From: Kocuria sp.
GTDB taxonomy: Bacteria; Actinomycetota; Actinomycetes; Actinomycetales; Micrococcaceae
NCBI GenBank assembly: GCA_030453435.1
Contig: JAKDKI010000134.1
Location: forward strand, 1-6,429
Reading direction: 5' to 3'
DNA: 6,429 nt
A program made the position numbers and the translations under genes. The notes below the pieces were generated by a model. It was given only the letters and a program-made list of their open reading frames with translations. It did not search any database and was not told the DNA's origin. Positions 1 through 6,429 of this stretch are shown here, piece by piece. How positions within the stretch are numbered: position 1 is the first letter of the stretch; each line of letters begins with the position of its first letter.

Positions 1-186
1 GGGGGGGGGCTACCCGGCCCCTGTCGCGGGCCCGCGGCGCGCCGGGTTTGTTCGGGGGGGGGGGCGGGCCCCGGTTTATGGGTGCCCGCGCCCGCGGTCT
101 TTCGTCCTCAGCTCGACTCACAGGCTGCCACCAACGAGTGGTTATGCGTCGCTCGGTGACACCGGCGTAGTAACCAAGCGGAACGG
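1..186. other. No gene seen; G-homopolymer, very GC-rich window end (probable low-quality contig end)
   Basis: After the glgX stop, no coding region can be supported. Positions 1-9 are all G and 54-64 are a run of eleven G. The first 75 or so bases are nearly all G and C with repeated CCCG/GGGC blocks, unlike any other part of the window, while 100-186 look like ordinary sequence. No terminator with a U-run follows glgX. The composition suggests sequencing or assembly error at a contig end, so lengths and frames here should not be trusted. Confidence 0.6.
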
Positions 187-2352
187 TCAGGCGAGCGAGA
201 ACATCACAATGCTTTGCGCCGGAACCCGGCACTCGTCACCGCTGGTGAATGTGGAACCCCCACGTTCATCAAGCTCGAAGTCGGTGGCGAGCACGAGCTC
301 GTAAGACCCCCGAATGGCCGGATATCCCGTGGCACATTGTGCCTGGGTGAGCAGTTCCTCGAGGCCCGGCAGTGTCACAGTGACCGGGTCGTTGGAGCCA
401 TTGATGACAAAGGTCCCCACCAGTTCGCCACCGCACGAACCGAGCACCACCTGCACGACCCTGGAGCCGTCCGATTGCCAGAGCTCGGGGGTCATGGGGA
501 GCCCATCGGGTCCGTACCAGTGCAGCAGGACGTCTTCGGGCCGGGCTGGGAAGTGGCTCGGCTGGCTTGCCAGAAACGTTTTACGAATGGCGATCAGCCG
601 CTTGGTGGTTTTGAGCATGGAACGCCGCCACGGGGTGAGCTTCCAATCAACCCACGAAATGCCGTTGTCCTGGCAGTACGCATTGTTGTTACCGCCCTGG
701 CTGCGGAGCAGTTCGTCCCCTGCGGTGATCATGGGGACGCCCTGCGACAGCAACAATGTGGCCATCATGTTCCGTACGGTCTTGGCACGGGCCGTCCTGC
801 GCGCAACATTGTGCGAGACGCCTTCTTCACCGTGGTTCCAGGAGTGGTTGTCGTTGGTGCCGTCAGCGTTGTTCTCCAGGTTGGCCTGGTTGTGTTTACC
901 GTCGTAGGCCGTGAGGTCGTACATGGTGAAACCGTCGTGTGCGGTCACGAAGTTCACGGAAGCCAGCGTGGTGCGCCCCTCCGGAGCAAACATGTCCGCC
1001 GAGCCGGAGATGACCCCCGCAAGGCGAGCGGCATTGCCACCACCGCCCCCGCGTGCCATGGTCCGCTGCCCTGACAGCCAGAAGTTCCGCACGGTGTCCC
1101 GGTAGGTGTCGTTCCAGTCCGCCCATCCGCTCGGGAAGCGACCTGTCTGCCATCCCCCGGCTCCCACGTCCCATGGTTCCGAAATCATGCGCACGCCTTG
1201 CAGCACAGGGTCCGCAGCGACGGCCACGAAGAACGGGTGGTTGCGAGTGAAGTGATGGTTCTCATCCCGCCCGAGTTCCGGCGCGAGATCGAAGCGGAAC
1301 CCGTCCACATGGCATTCCGTGACCCAGTAGCGCAGTGAGTCCAACGCCATGCGAACCACCTGCGGGTCCGCGAAATTCACGGAGTTCCCGCAACCGGTCA
1401 CGTCCACGTAATTGCCGTGGACGTCATGGCGGTAGTACTGCCGGTCTCCCAGGCCGCGCCAACTATAAGCGGGCTCTTCGCTCCCGCCCTCGGCAGTGTG
1501 GTTGTAAACCACGTCCAAGAAGACCTGGATCCCGGCACCGTGCAGGGCATCAACGGCTTGCTTGAACTCATTGAGCACGGCTGTGGGTCCTGCGTCTTGC
1601 GCCGCACGCGTGGCGTAACCCATGTGGGGGCTGAAGAAGCTGAGGGTGTTGTACCCCCAATAATTGCTGAGCCCGTTCTTGGTGAGATGGGGTTCGTCCA
1701 GGTGCGCGTGCACCGGCAATAGTTCGATGGCGGTGATGCCCAGCTCCTGCAGATACGCGAGAATCGCGGGGTGGGCGAGCCCGGCGTAGGTACCCCTCAA
1801 ATCCTCGGGCAGGTCCGGGTGCAGCATGGTGAGGCCTTTGACGTGGGCCTCGTAAATGATGGTGTCCCGCCACGGAATGCTGGGGCGATCATGGTCCTGC
1901 CACTCATAGTTCTGGGCAACCACTTCTGACACGTACTTTCCCCCGTAGGCATCGGGCCCGGGGTTCTTCACCCCGGCCGGAGGGCTCAGGTTGACGAGTC
2001 CTCGTCCGTAGGGGTCAAGCATGATCTGTTCCCGGGACGGATCCGGGGTGCGCTTTGCCGTGGCCGAAAAGGGTACGAAGCCGTACCGGGTGCCCTCGGG
2101 CATTGCGGGGCAGACGTCCGTGTTCAGCATGTGCGCGCGATCTACCGAACCATCGACACGCAGCGGCGGTGGCACCGTCCCGTAGTGGATCCCGTGGTTG
2201 TGGCCGTTGAGCCGGTGCCTGCGCCACGTGCCGCCCGGGCGCTGATAGACGAGTTCCAGCTCACCAACACCCGGTGCGTAGACAGCCACGTTGGCGCTGC
2301 CGTCCCCGGAGCGCGAGGGATGGACCCCCAGCGGATAACTACGCGCTTGCAC
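187..2352 (-). CDS. glgX: Glycogen debranching enzyme GlgX (GH13, isoamylase type)
   Basis: This 721-residue enzyme hydrolyses alpha-1,6 branches of glycogen, usually short stubs left by phosphorylase. Residues about 7-100 form the N-terminal CBM48 domain (SYPLGVHP to EGTRYGFVPF), then LDPYGRGL (112-119) and YEAHVKGLT (167-175). The catalytic barrel has the four GH13 regions: DVVYNHTAE (280-288), DGFRFDLA with nucleophile Asp355, SEPWDVG with acid/base Glu392, and VTAHDG with Asp473. GNNNAYCQDNGISWVDW (554-570) is typical of GlgX/TreX. A run of five glycines (435-439) and a C-terminal beta domain (about 600-721) complete a normal length. I chose the GTG at 2352 because family similarity begins right after it; a longer frame up to 2448 only mirrors rlmB in another frame. 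No strong ribosome binding site is seen (GAAG twelve bases away), so translation is probably coupled to rlmB. A TreX role in trehalose synthesis is possible, but no treY or treZ is visible. Confidence 0.93.
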   Translation of the reverse strand: MQARSYPLGVHPSRSGDGSANVAVYAPGVGELELVYQRPGGTWRRHRLNGHNHGIHYGTVPPPLRVDGSVDRAHMLNTDVCPAMPEGTRYGFVPFSATAKRTPDPSREQIMLDPYGRGLVNLSPPAGVKNPGPDAYGGKYVSEVVAQNYEWQDHDRPSIPWRDTIIYEAHVKGLTMLHPDLPEDLRGTYAGLAHPAILAYLQELGITAIELLPVHAHLDEPHLTKNGLSNYWGYNTLSFFSPHMGYATRAAQDAGPTAVLNEFKQAVDALHGAGIQVFLDVVYNHTAEGGSEEPAYSWRGLGDRQYYRHDVHGNYVDVTGCGNSVNFADPQVVRMALDSLRYWVTECHVDGFRFDLAPELGRDENHHFTRNHPFFVAVAADPVLQGVRMISEPWDVGAGGWQTGRFPSGWADWNDTYRDTVRNFWLSGQRTMARGGGGGNAARLAGVISGSADMFAPEGRTTLASVNFVTAHDGFTMYDLTAYDGKHNQANLENNADGTNDNHSWNHGEEGVSHNVARRTARAKTVRNMMATLLLSQGVPMITAGDELLRSQGGNNNAYCQDNGISWVDWKLTPWRRSMLKTTKRLIAIRKTFLASQPSHFPARPEDVLLHWYGPDGLPMTPELWQSDGSRVVQVVLGSCGGELVGTFVINGSNDPVTVTLPGLEELLTQAQCATGYPAIRGSYELVLATDFELDERGGSTFTSGDECRVPAQSIVMFSLA

Positions 2353-3319
2353 GACGGCGCGACACTTCGTAGAGCGTGATGCCCACAGCCATAGACGCGT
2401 TGAGCGACTCCATGGTGGAGTCAATGGGGATCGACACGATCGCATCACAATGCTCGGTGACCAGGCGCGATAATCCCTTACCTTCAGAACCGACCACCAC
2501 GATGAGCGGCTCGGTGGCCAGGTTCAGTTCGGGCAGCTGGACGTCTCCCCCGCCGTCCAGACCGATCACGAAGTAACCGGCCTTCTTGCAGTTCTCGAGA
2601 GTGCGAGTCAGGTTGGTCGCCTTGCTCACGGGAACCCGTGCAGCAGCACCTGCGCTGGTCTTCCACGCGGTGGCCGTGACGGCCGCCGAGCGGCGCTCCG
2701 GAAGAATCACGCCGTCGCCGGAGAATGCCGAAACGCTGCGGATGACCGCCCCCAGGTTGCGGGGGTCGGTGATGCCGTCGAGAGCCACGAAGAGCGGCGC
2801 CTTGGACTCGGGATCCTTGGGGTCGTAACGGCGGATCACGGCCGCCGCGTGCTCGTCAGCATCGCGGTAGTCATAAGGCGGCACCTGCAACGCCACGCCC
2901 TGGTGAACCGCGTCCGATGTCAGTCGGTCCAGCTCGGAGCGGGATGCTTCCAACGTGGGGACGTTGCGCTCGGCACACATCTGAAGAATGTCCTTGACGC
3001 GGTCGTCCACCTCGATCTTGGTGGCCACGAACAACGTCTTGGCCGGCACGTTGGAACGCAGTGCCTCGAGCACCGAATTACGGCCGGTGACCAGGTCTTC
3101 CTTGATGGGACCCTTACCTGCTCGGACCGGTCGATTGTGCGAGGTCTGCTGCTTGCGGGACGCCGCCTGCTTGGCCTTGTAGGCCTTGTGGTACACGCGG
3201 TCCTCTGCCTTGGGTGTAGGCCCGCGGCCCTTCAGTGCTTTGCGGCGTTGTCCGCCACTGCCCACGACGGGACCTTTCTTGTTCTTACGAACGGCTCCGG
3301 GTCGATTGGATTGGGCCAT
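2339..3319 (-). CDS. rlmB: 23S rRNA (guanosine-2'-O)-methyltransferase, SpoU/TrmH family
   Basis: This 326-residue protein belongs to the SPOUT (SpoU) superfamily, which transfers methyl from S-adenosylmethionine to a ribose 2'-OH. In RlmB the target is a 23S rRNA peptidyl-transferase-loop guanosine (G2251 in E. coli). Three SpoU motifs are present: DGITDPRNLGAVIRSV (181-196; Asn188 and Arg194), VVGSEGKGLSRLV (275-287; Glu279) and ESLNASMAVGITLYEV (304-319; Asn307), the last two shaping the knotted SAM site. Residues 74-146 (EDLVTGRNSVLEAL onward) form the SpoU substrate-binding domain. Residues 1-70 are very rich in Lys and Arg, a tail common in actinobacterial members and probably RNA-binding. 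The ATG at 3319 has GGAG nine bases upstream, the best ribosome binding site in the window. The last codons overlap the glgX start by 14 bases. The exact nucleotide target cannot be proved from sequence; the tRNA-modifying TrmH relatives are an alternative. Confidence 0.9.
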   Translation of the reverse strand: MAQSNRPGAVRKNKKGPVVGSGGQRRKALKGRGPTPKAEDRVYHKAYKAKQAASRKQQTSHNRPVRAGKGPIKEDLVTGRNSVLEALRSNVPAKTLFVATKIEVDDRVKDILQMCAERNVPTLEASRSELDRLTSDAVHQGVALQVPPYDYRDADEHAAAVIRRYDPKDPESKAPLFVALDGITDPRNLGAVIRSVSAFSGDGVILPERRSAAVTATAWKTSAGAAARVPVSKATNLTRTLENCKKAGYFVIGLDGGGDVQLPELNLATEPLIVVVGSEGKGLSRLVTEHCDAIVSIPIDSTMESLNASMAVGITLYEVSRRRASA

Positions 3320-3328
3320 GGATGTCTA

Positions 3329-3332
3329 CTCC
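3329..3332 (-). promoter_or_regulatory. Ribosome binding site of rlmB (GGAG)
   Basis: GGAG lies nine bases before the rlmB ATG at 3319. It supports the long form that includes the basic N-terminal tail, and shows that rlmB initiates on its own and is not coupled to cysS, whose stop is 93 bases upstream. Confidence 0.65.
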
Positions 3333-3350
3333 GTGTCTCTCACGGGTGTA

Positions 3351-3364
3351 CGGCGCTCTCGCCG
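3351..3364 (-). other. Small GC hairpin in the cysS-rlmB spacer
   Basis: CGGCG, a four-base AGAG loop and CGCCG form a perfect 5-bp stem in the 93-base spacer, about 50 bases after the cysS stop and 30 bases before the rlmB start. No U-run follows it. The spacer is the longest in the cluster, so it may hold a weak terminator, leader structure or promoter for rlmB-glgX. I found no convincing -35/-10 pair. The stem is real but short, and could occur by chance in G+C-rich DNA. Confidence 0.25.
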
Positions 3365-3412
3365 CCCCGGGGTGGTCAGCGATCTAAGTGTCAGTTTAGG
3401 GCAGTGGCCGGC

Positions 3413-4849
3413 TCAGACCGACCACGCGGATCCCTGGGCGCCATCCTTCACGACCACACCGGCGTCCGCGAGCTGATCGCGAATCTGGTCGGCCAGCGCC
3501 CAATTCTTATCCGCCCGCGCCTGCGCTCGCTGATCCAACAGCTGGTGCACGAGCGAGTCCAGAGCTTGATGCTCGGCGCCTCCCCCGGCTCCCGCGCCGT
3601 CCAGGTTCATGAGTTGCCGCAGACCGAGCACCTCGGACATGGCCGCGACGGCGCGAACCGGCGCCGCGGCGTCGTCGACAGATCCCGAAGCCAAGGCACC
3701 GTTGGCAGCGCGCACCGTCTCATGAAGCACCGCAAGGCCCTGCGGGACGTTGAGGTCCTCGTCCATGACGCGTGTGAACGTCTCCGGCACGTCCTCCGGC
3801 TGCCAGTCGAGACTCAGCCCCGCGGCACGCGCGGCGACCAGGGCGGCCTCCACGCGTTCGACCGCCGACGTCGCTTCCTGCAGCGACGTGGGGCGATAAT
3901 CCAGCACGGAACGGTAGTGGGCCTGCCCCAGGTAGTAGCGGACGGCCAGCGGGCGGGCTTCCGCGAGCATCTGCTCGGGTGAGACCGTATTGCCGATCGA
4001 CTTGGACATCTTTTCGCCCTGATAAGTGACCAGGCCGTTGTGGAGCCAGAAGTTCGCGAACTCCTGCCCGGCCGCGGTGGACTGTGCGAGCTCGTTCTCG
4101 TGATGCGGGAAGCGCAGGTCCAGGCCGCCACCGTGAATGTCGAAGTGGGTGCCCACGTACTTGGCCGCCATGGCCGAGCATTCCAGGTGCCAGCCCGGGC
4201 GCCCCTTGCCCCAGGGAGAATCCCACGCGGCGGTCTCGGGTTCATCCACCTTGTGGCCCTTCCACAGTGCGAAGTCGCGAGGGTCACGTTTGCCGCGCGG
4301 ATCGGCGTCCGGGGCGTCCTGCATGTCCTCCACCCGTTGGCGGGTCAGTTCGCCATAGCGAGGCCAGGAACGCACGTCGAAGTACACGTCCCCGGAATCA
4401 TCCTGGGCGGGGTAGGCGTGGCCCTCGTCGATGAGTCTCTGGATGAGCGCGTGCATTTCGGGAATGTGGCCCGTGGCGCGCGGTTCGTAGGTGGGCGGGG
4501 CAATTCCCAGCGCGGCGTACGCGTCACCGAAGACGCGTTCAAAACGGTAAGCGAGCGCCCACCATTCTTCGCGCGGGTGATGGCCCGCGTAATCGGGGTC
4601 GAAAGACGCTGCCGAATTGACCAGGATCTTGTCGTCGATGTCGGTGACATTGCGGACCGTGGTCACCTTGTAACCGCGGAAAGCGAGCCAACGCGACAGC
4701 TGGTCGAACACGAGCGCCGACCGCACGTGTCCGATGTGCGGGGCGCCCTGAACCGTGGCACCGCAGTAGTACAGCCGGGCCTCACCCGGGTACACGGGCT
4801 GGAAGTCTTTAACGGTTGCTGAGGCGGTGTCGTAGAAGCGCAAAGTCAC
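3413..4849 (-). CDS. cysS: Cysteinyl-tRNA synthetase (class I)
   Basis: This 478-residue cytosolic enzyme charges tRNA-Cys with cysteine using ATP. Class I signatures are present: HIGH within [10 protein letters not shown] (35-44) and KMSKS (280-284). The zinc site that selects cysteine is complete: Cys29 (YYCGATV), Cys224 (LECSAM), His249 and Glu253 (FPHHENE), at the spacing of the E. coli enzyme shifted by about 15 residues. The Rossmann fold covers roughly 20-300, followed by a helical DALR-type anticodon-binding part. [20 protein letters not shown] (446-465) is the usual C-terminal helix pair. Full length argues for a protein synthetase and not the shorter MshC ligase of mycothiol synthesis, which is a paralogue. 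The start is a GTG at 4849, giving [10 protein letters not shown], the usual N-terminus; no clear Shine-Dalgarno sequence precedes it. With only 9 bases after the ispF stop, initiation probably depends on translational coupling. A short Gly/Ala-rich segment (419-425) near the C-terminus looks like a linker. Confidence 0.97.
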   Translation of the reverse strand: MTLRFYDTASATVKDFQPVYPGEARLYYCGATVQGAPHIGHVRSALVFDQLSRWLAFRGYKVTTVRNVTDIDDKILVNSAASFDPDYAGHHPREEWWALAYRFERVFGDAYAALGIAPPTYEPRATGHIPEMHALIQRLIDEGHAYPAQDDSGDVYFDVRSWPRYGELTRQRVEDMQDAPDADPRGKRDPRDFALWKGHKVDEPETAAWDSPWGKGRPGWHLECSAMAAKYVGTHFDIHGGGLDLRFPHHENELAQSTAAGQEFANFWLHNGLVTYQGEKMSKSIGNTVSPEQMLAEARPLAVRYYLGQAHYRSVLDYRPTSLQEATSAVERVEAALVAARAAGLSLDWQPEDVPETFTRVMDEDLNVPQGLAVLHETVRAANGALASGSVDDAAAPVRAVAAMSEVLGLRQLMNLDGAGAGGGAEHQALDSLVHQLLDQRAQARADKNWALADQIRDQLADAGVVVKDGAQGSAWSV

Positions 4850-4858
4850 CCGGCCAGT

Positions 4859-5365
4859 CTAACGGCGCGGAACCACGAGTGCGGTCGCGATGGCGGCCAG
4901 CCCCTCGCCACGTCCGGTCAACCCGAGCGCGTCGGTGGTGGTGGCGCTCAAATGCACCCTGGCCCCCGCTGCCTTGCTGAGGACCCCGGCGGCTTCCTCG
5001 CGCCGCGGCGAGAACTTGGGCCGATTTCCGATGAGCTGCACCGAGACATTGCCGACGTCGTATCCCGCCTCCCGCACAATAGCGGCAGCTTCGCTGAGGA
5101 TCCGCTCTCCGGAGGCGTCGGCCATGTCCGGGCGGTCCGTACCGAAGTGCAGGCCCAGATCGCCAATACCGGCAGCCGAGAACAACGCATCCGCCGCGGC
5201 ATGAGCCACCACATCGCCGTCCGAATGACCCGTAAGGCCTCGCTCGCCCGGCCAATGCAAACCCGCGACCCACAACGGCGTGCCCTCCGGGCCAAAGGCG
5301 TGGACGTCCACTCCGACACCGGTGAGTGGAAGGGGCGGCAGTGCCGATTCGACGTGTTCATTCAT
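4859..5365 (-). CDS. ispF: 2-C-methyl-D-erythritol 2,4-cyclodiphosphate synthase
   Basis: This 168-residue enzyme cyclises CDP-methylerythritol 2-phosphate to MEcPP with release of CMP. In the family it works as a homotrimer with one divalent metal ion per active site. The metal and active-site motifs are [10 protein letters not shown] (16-25; Asp20 and His22), [10 protein letters not shown] (46-55; His47 and Ser48, with His55 as third metal ligand), IGDLGLHFG (67-75) and [20 protein letters not shown] (141-160). The segment QLIGNRPK and a Ser before ATTT in place of the Lys of E. coli match the actinobacterial form I recall from M. tuberculosis. I chose the ATG at 5365 because AAGGA stands ten bases before it. 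An in-frame GTG at 5383 would give 174 residues but lacks a properly spaced ribosome binding site. The gene starts 36 bases after ispD, and its TAG is 9 bases before the cysS start. IspE, the intervening enzyme, is not in the window. Confidence 0.95.
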   Translation of the reverse strand: MNEHVESALPPLPLTGVGVDVHAFGPEGTPLWVAGLHWPGERGLTGHSDGDVVAHAAADALFSAAGIGDLGLHFGTDRPDMADASGERILSEAAAIVREAGYDVGNVSVQLIGNRPKFSPRREEAAGVLSKAAGARVHLSATTTDALGLTGRGEGLAAIATALVVPRR

Positions 5366-5375
5366 GGGTTCATCA

Positions 5376-5380
5376 TCCTT
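5376..5380 (-). promoter_or_regulatory. Ribosome binding site of ispF (AAGGA), which decides the start
   Basis: AAGGA is followed after ten bases by the ATG at 5365. It lies inside the coding sequence if the alternative GTG at 5383 were used, which favours the shorter ispF. It is the clearest Shine-Dalgarno sequence in the carD-ispF part of the window. Confidence 0.6.
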
Positions 5381-5401
5381 CACTCCATGGCGCCACTGGT
5401 T

Positions 5402-6172
5402 TCAGCGGGCGCGTTGCTCCAGAACCGCGCGGGCGGTGATCAAATCGAAAGGACGTGTGACCTTGAATGATTCCTCGTCACCCGCCACGAAGGTCACGGG
5501 GACCTCGGGGGCGAATCGTTCGATCAAGGACGCGTCATCGGTTATCCCCTCCGGGTCCTCGGCACGGTCCAGTGCCGCGAGTGCACCATGCTTGTCGCGT
5601 TCCAGCAGACCGGCACGCAGGTTCACGTCCACCAACAACCGAGCTTCGAAGCCCTGAGGGGTCTGCACCGCACGCAGTCCCGACCGATCCACGGTGCCTG
5701 TGCTGTGCCCCTGTGCATCCACTCCACGCACCGTGTCATTGACAGGCAGTACGGGAATTACGGCGCGTTCGCCCGATTCCAGGGCGGCAGCCACCGACGC
5801 GGTGACCCGCCCTGGGACCAGGAGCCGAGCGGCGTCGTGCACCAGAACGAAACGTGCCGAAGAATCCAATGCGGCCAACCCACACGCGACCGATTGCGCG
5901 CGGGTCGCTCCGCCGGTCACCGCGCGGGCACCGTGAGCGGCGGTAACGGCGCTCAGTTCGGTGTCTCCGGTGGGAACGGTGACGATGATCCGGGCCGTGG
6001 GCAATGCGCCGGCCACGGACTCGAGTGCGATGTCCAGGATGGGACGACCGGCCACCGGAACCAGTGCCTTGGGCATTCCGTAGCCCAGACGAGTTCCCGA
6101 ACCGGCGGCCACCACAATGACTGCGAGCCCGTCCTGAACGGACGGGCTCGCAGAAGAATTACTGAATGTCAT
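5402..6172 (-). CDS. ispD: 2-C-methyl-D-erythritol 4-phosphate cytidylyltransferase
   Basis: This 256-residue cytosolic enzyme couples MEP and CTP to give CDP-methylerythritol and pyrophosphate, the third step of the MEP isoprenoid pathway. The nucleotide-binding signature is VIVVAAGSGTRLG (18-30) followed by MPKALV (33-38), giving the conserved Arg28 and Lys35. Further family motifs are GGATRAQSV (87-95), VHDAAR (111-116, Asp113), PVNDTVR (143-149), AVQTPQGF (168-175), TDDASLIE (211-218) and the C-terminal FKVTRPFDL (236-244), whose Lys237 matches the catalytic-site Lys213 of E. coli. Length is normal, apart from a Ser-rich N-terminal tail of about 16 residues before the first strand. The ATG at 6172 is the only start upstream of that strand; the next candidates, GTG at codons 20-21, would cut into it. 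No strong Shine-Dalgarno sequence is visible in the 21 bases after carD. A strong hairpin overlaps codons 7-18. It sits directly upstream of ispF, two steps later in the pathway. Confidence 0.96.
   Translation of the reverse strand: MTFSNSSASPSVQDGLAVIVVAAGSGTRLGYGMPKALVPVAGRPILDIALESVAGALPTARIIVTVPTGDTELSAVTAAHGARAVTGGATRAQSVACGLAALDSSARFVLVHDAARLLVPGRVTASVAAALESGERAVIPVLPVNDTVRGVDAQGHSTGTVDRSGLRAVQTPQGFEARLLVDVNLRAGLLERDKHGALAALDRAEDPEGITDDASLIERFAPEVPVTFVAGDEESFKVTRPFDLITARAVLEQRAR
6121..6153 (-). terminator. Strong perfect hairpin at the carD-ispD junction, candidate attenuator or terminator
   Basis: CTGCGAGCCCGTCC, a five-base loop, then the exact complement GGACGGGCTCGCAG form a 14-bp stem without mismatch and rich in G/C. 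In the direction of transcription it starts about 40 bases after the carD stop, where a terminator is expected. It nevertheless lies within codons 7-18 of ispD. No good U-run follows (the next bases read TCATTGTGG), so it is not a classical intrinsic terminator. It may attenuate read-through or mask ispD translation initiation. The structure is seen directly; the function is inferred. Confidence 0.5.
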
Positions 6173-6193
6173 ACGAGTGGGAACAACTCTGAA

Positions 6194-6429
6194 TCAATCA
6201 GCCAGGATGTCGTCGAGGCGCTTCTCGGCTTCTTCCTCGTCGATTTCCTTGGCCAGAGCAAGCTCCGACGTGAGGATCTGACGGGCCTTGGCCAACATGC
6301 GCTTCTCGCCGGCCGAGAGTCCACGGCCCTGATCGCGACGCCACAGGTCACGGACGACCTCGGCTACCTTGAGAACGTCGCCGGAAGCCAGCTTCTCCAG
6401 GTTTGCCTTGTAGCGGCGGGACCAGTTGG
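6194..6429 (-). CDS. carD: CarD-family RNA polymerase-binding transcription factor, C-terminal part (5' end outside the window)
   Basis: This is an open frame entering from the right edge and ending at a TGA at 6194-6196; 77 complete codons are visible. They begin [17 protein letters not shown] and continue with [13 protein letters not shown] and [20 protein letters not shown]. From memory this is nearly the same as the C-terminal helical DNA-binding domain of M. tuberculosis CarD, a protein of about 160 residues. The Trp at residue 2 of the visible part matches the tryptophan that wedges into DNA at the upstream edge of the -10 element. In the family, an N-terminal Tudor-like domain, outside this window, binds the RNA polymerase beta subunit, and the protein stabilises open complexes at rRNA and other housekeeping promoters. 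The tail is acidic ([17 protein letters not shown]), and such tails vary among actinobacteria. The stop lies 21 bases before ispD. No promoter can be seen because the 5' end is missing. Confidence 0.95.
   Translation of the reverse strand, partial: NWSRRYKANLEKLASGDVLKVAEVVRDLWRRDQGRGLSAGEKRMLAKARQILTSELALAKEIDEEEAEKRLDDILAD

Noticed and set aside
2..121. Minus-strand open frame from a GTG at 121 to the window edge, as a possible next gene
   Set aside because: It would encode a Pro/Arg/Gly low-complexity peptide read through the suspicious homopolymers, with no ribosome binding site.
214..1074. 286-codon plus-strand open frame opposite glgX
   Set aside because: It is antisense to conserved catalytic motifs of GlgX and shows no domain or ribosome binding site.
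1958..1976. CCGGGG / CCCCGG inverted repeat with a 7-base loop
   Set aside because: Only six pairs, within the middle of glgX coding sequence, and explained by Pro/Gly codons in G+C-rich DNA.
2353..2448. Longer N-terminus for GlgX starting at 2448
   Set aside because: The extra 32 residues are a Ser/Arg/Trp-rich frame shadow of the conserved rlmB C-terminus, and family similarity begins only after the GTG at 2352.
2849..3982. 377-codon plus-strand open frame across rlmB and cysS
   Set aside because: It lies antisense to two clearly conserved genes, crosses their boundary, and its protein is His/Arg/Leu-rich without a recognisable motif; long antisense frames are common in G+C-rich DNA.
4040..4822. 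260-codon plus-strand open frame opposite cysS
   Set aside because: It mirrors the cysS coding frame, including its zinc-site region; no family features of its own.
4927..4947. Ser in place of the E. coli Lys before ATTT in IspF, as a possible inactivating change
   Set aside because: As I recall, the M. tuberculosis enzyme also has SATTTD here, and the metal ligands Asp, His and His are intact, so this is the actinobacterial form.
5810..5840. HDAARL in IspD where many bacteria have HDAARP
   Set aside because: The position after HDAAR varies in actinobacterial IspD, and the catalytic Asp, Arg and Lys residues are present.

Overview
The window reads as a chromosomal housekeeping segment from a moderately high-G+C actinobacterium. 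The evidence is the C-terminus of a CarD transcription factor that closely resembles the mycobacterial protein, actinobacterial-style IspD and IspF sequences, and the gene order carD-ispD-ispF-cysS-rlmB. As I recall it, Mycobacterium tuberculosis has the same order at Rv3583c to Rv3579c. The overall protein style suggests Micrococcales, possibly Micrococcaceae, but this is inference and no species can be named.

All real genes lie on the minus strand, so transcription runs from position 6429 toward position 1. In that order they are: the 3' end of carD (6194-6429, cut by the window edge); ispD (5402-6172) and ispF (4859-5365), two enzymes of the MEP isoprenoid pathway; cysS (3413-4849), cysteinyl-tRNA synthetase; rlmB (2339-3319), a SpoU-family 23S rRNA 2'-O-ribose methyltransferase; and glgX (187-2352), a glycogen debranching enzyme. 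Junctions are tight: 21, 36, 9 and 93 bases of spacing, then a 14-base overlap between rlmB and glgX. This suggests one transcription unit, with a possible sub-unit boundary in the 93-base cysS-rlmB gap. The last 186 bases (1-186) hold no supportable gene and end in G homopolymers that look like a poor contig end.

The genes do not form one pathway. CarD stabilises RNA polymerase open complexes at rRNA and other promoters. CysS and RlmB serve translation and ribosome maturation. IspD and IspF make the precursor of isoprenoids (quinones, and the undecaprenyl and decaprenyl carriers). GlgX mobilises stored glycogen. The common theme is growth-linked housekeeping; glgX is the outlier.

The most distinctive non-coding signal is a perfect 14-bp stem with a 5-base loop at 6121-6153. 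It lies about 40 bases after the carD stop yet inside the first codons of ispD, where it could act as an attenuator between the two genes. I see no mobile element, CRISPR array, tRNA, rRNA, toxin-antitoxin or defence system, and no convincing sign of an undescribed system.
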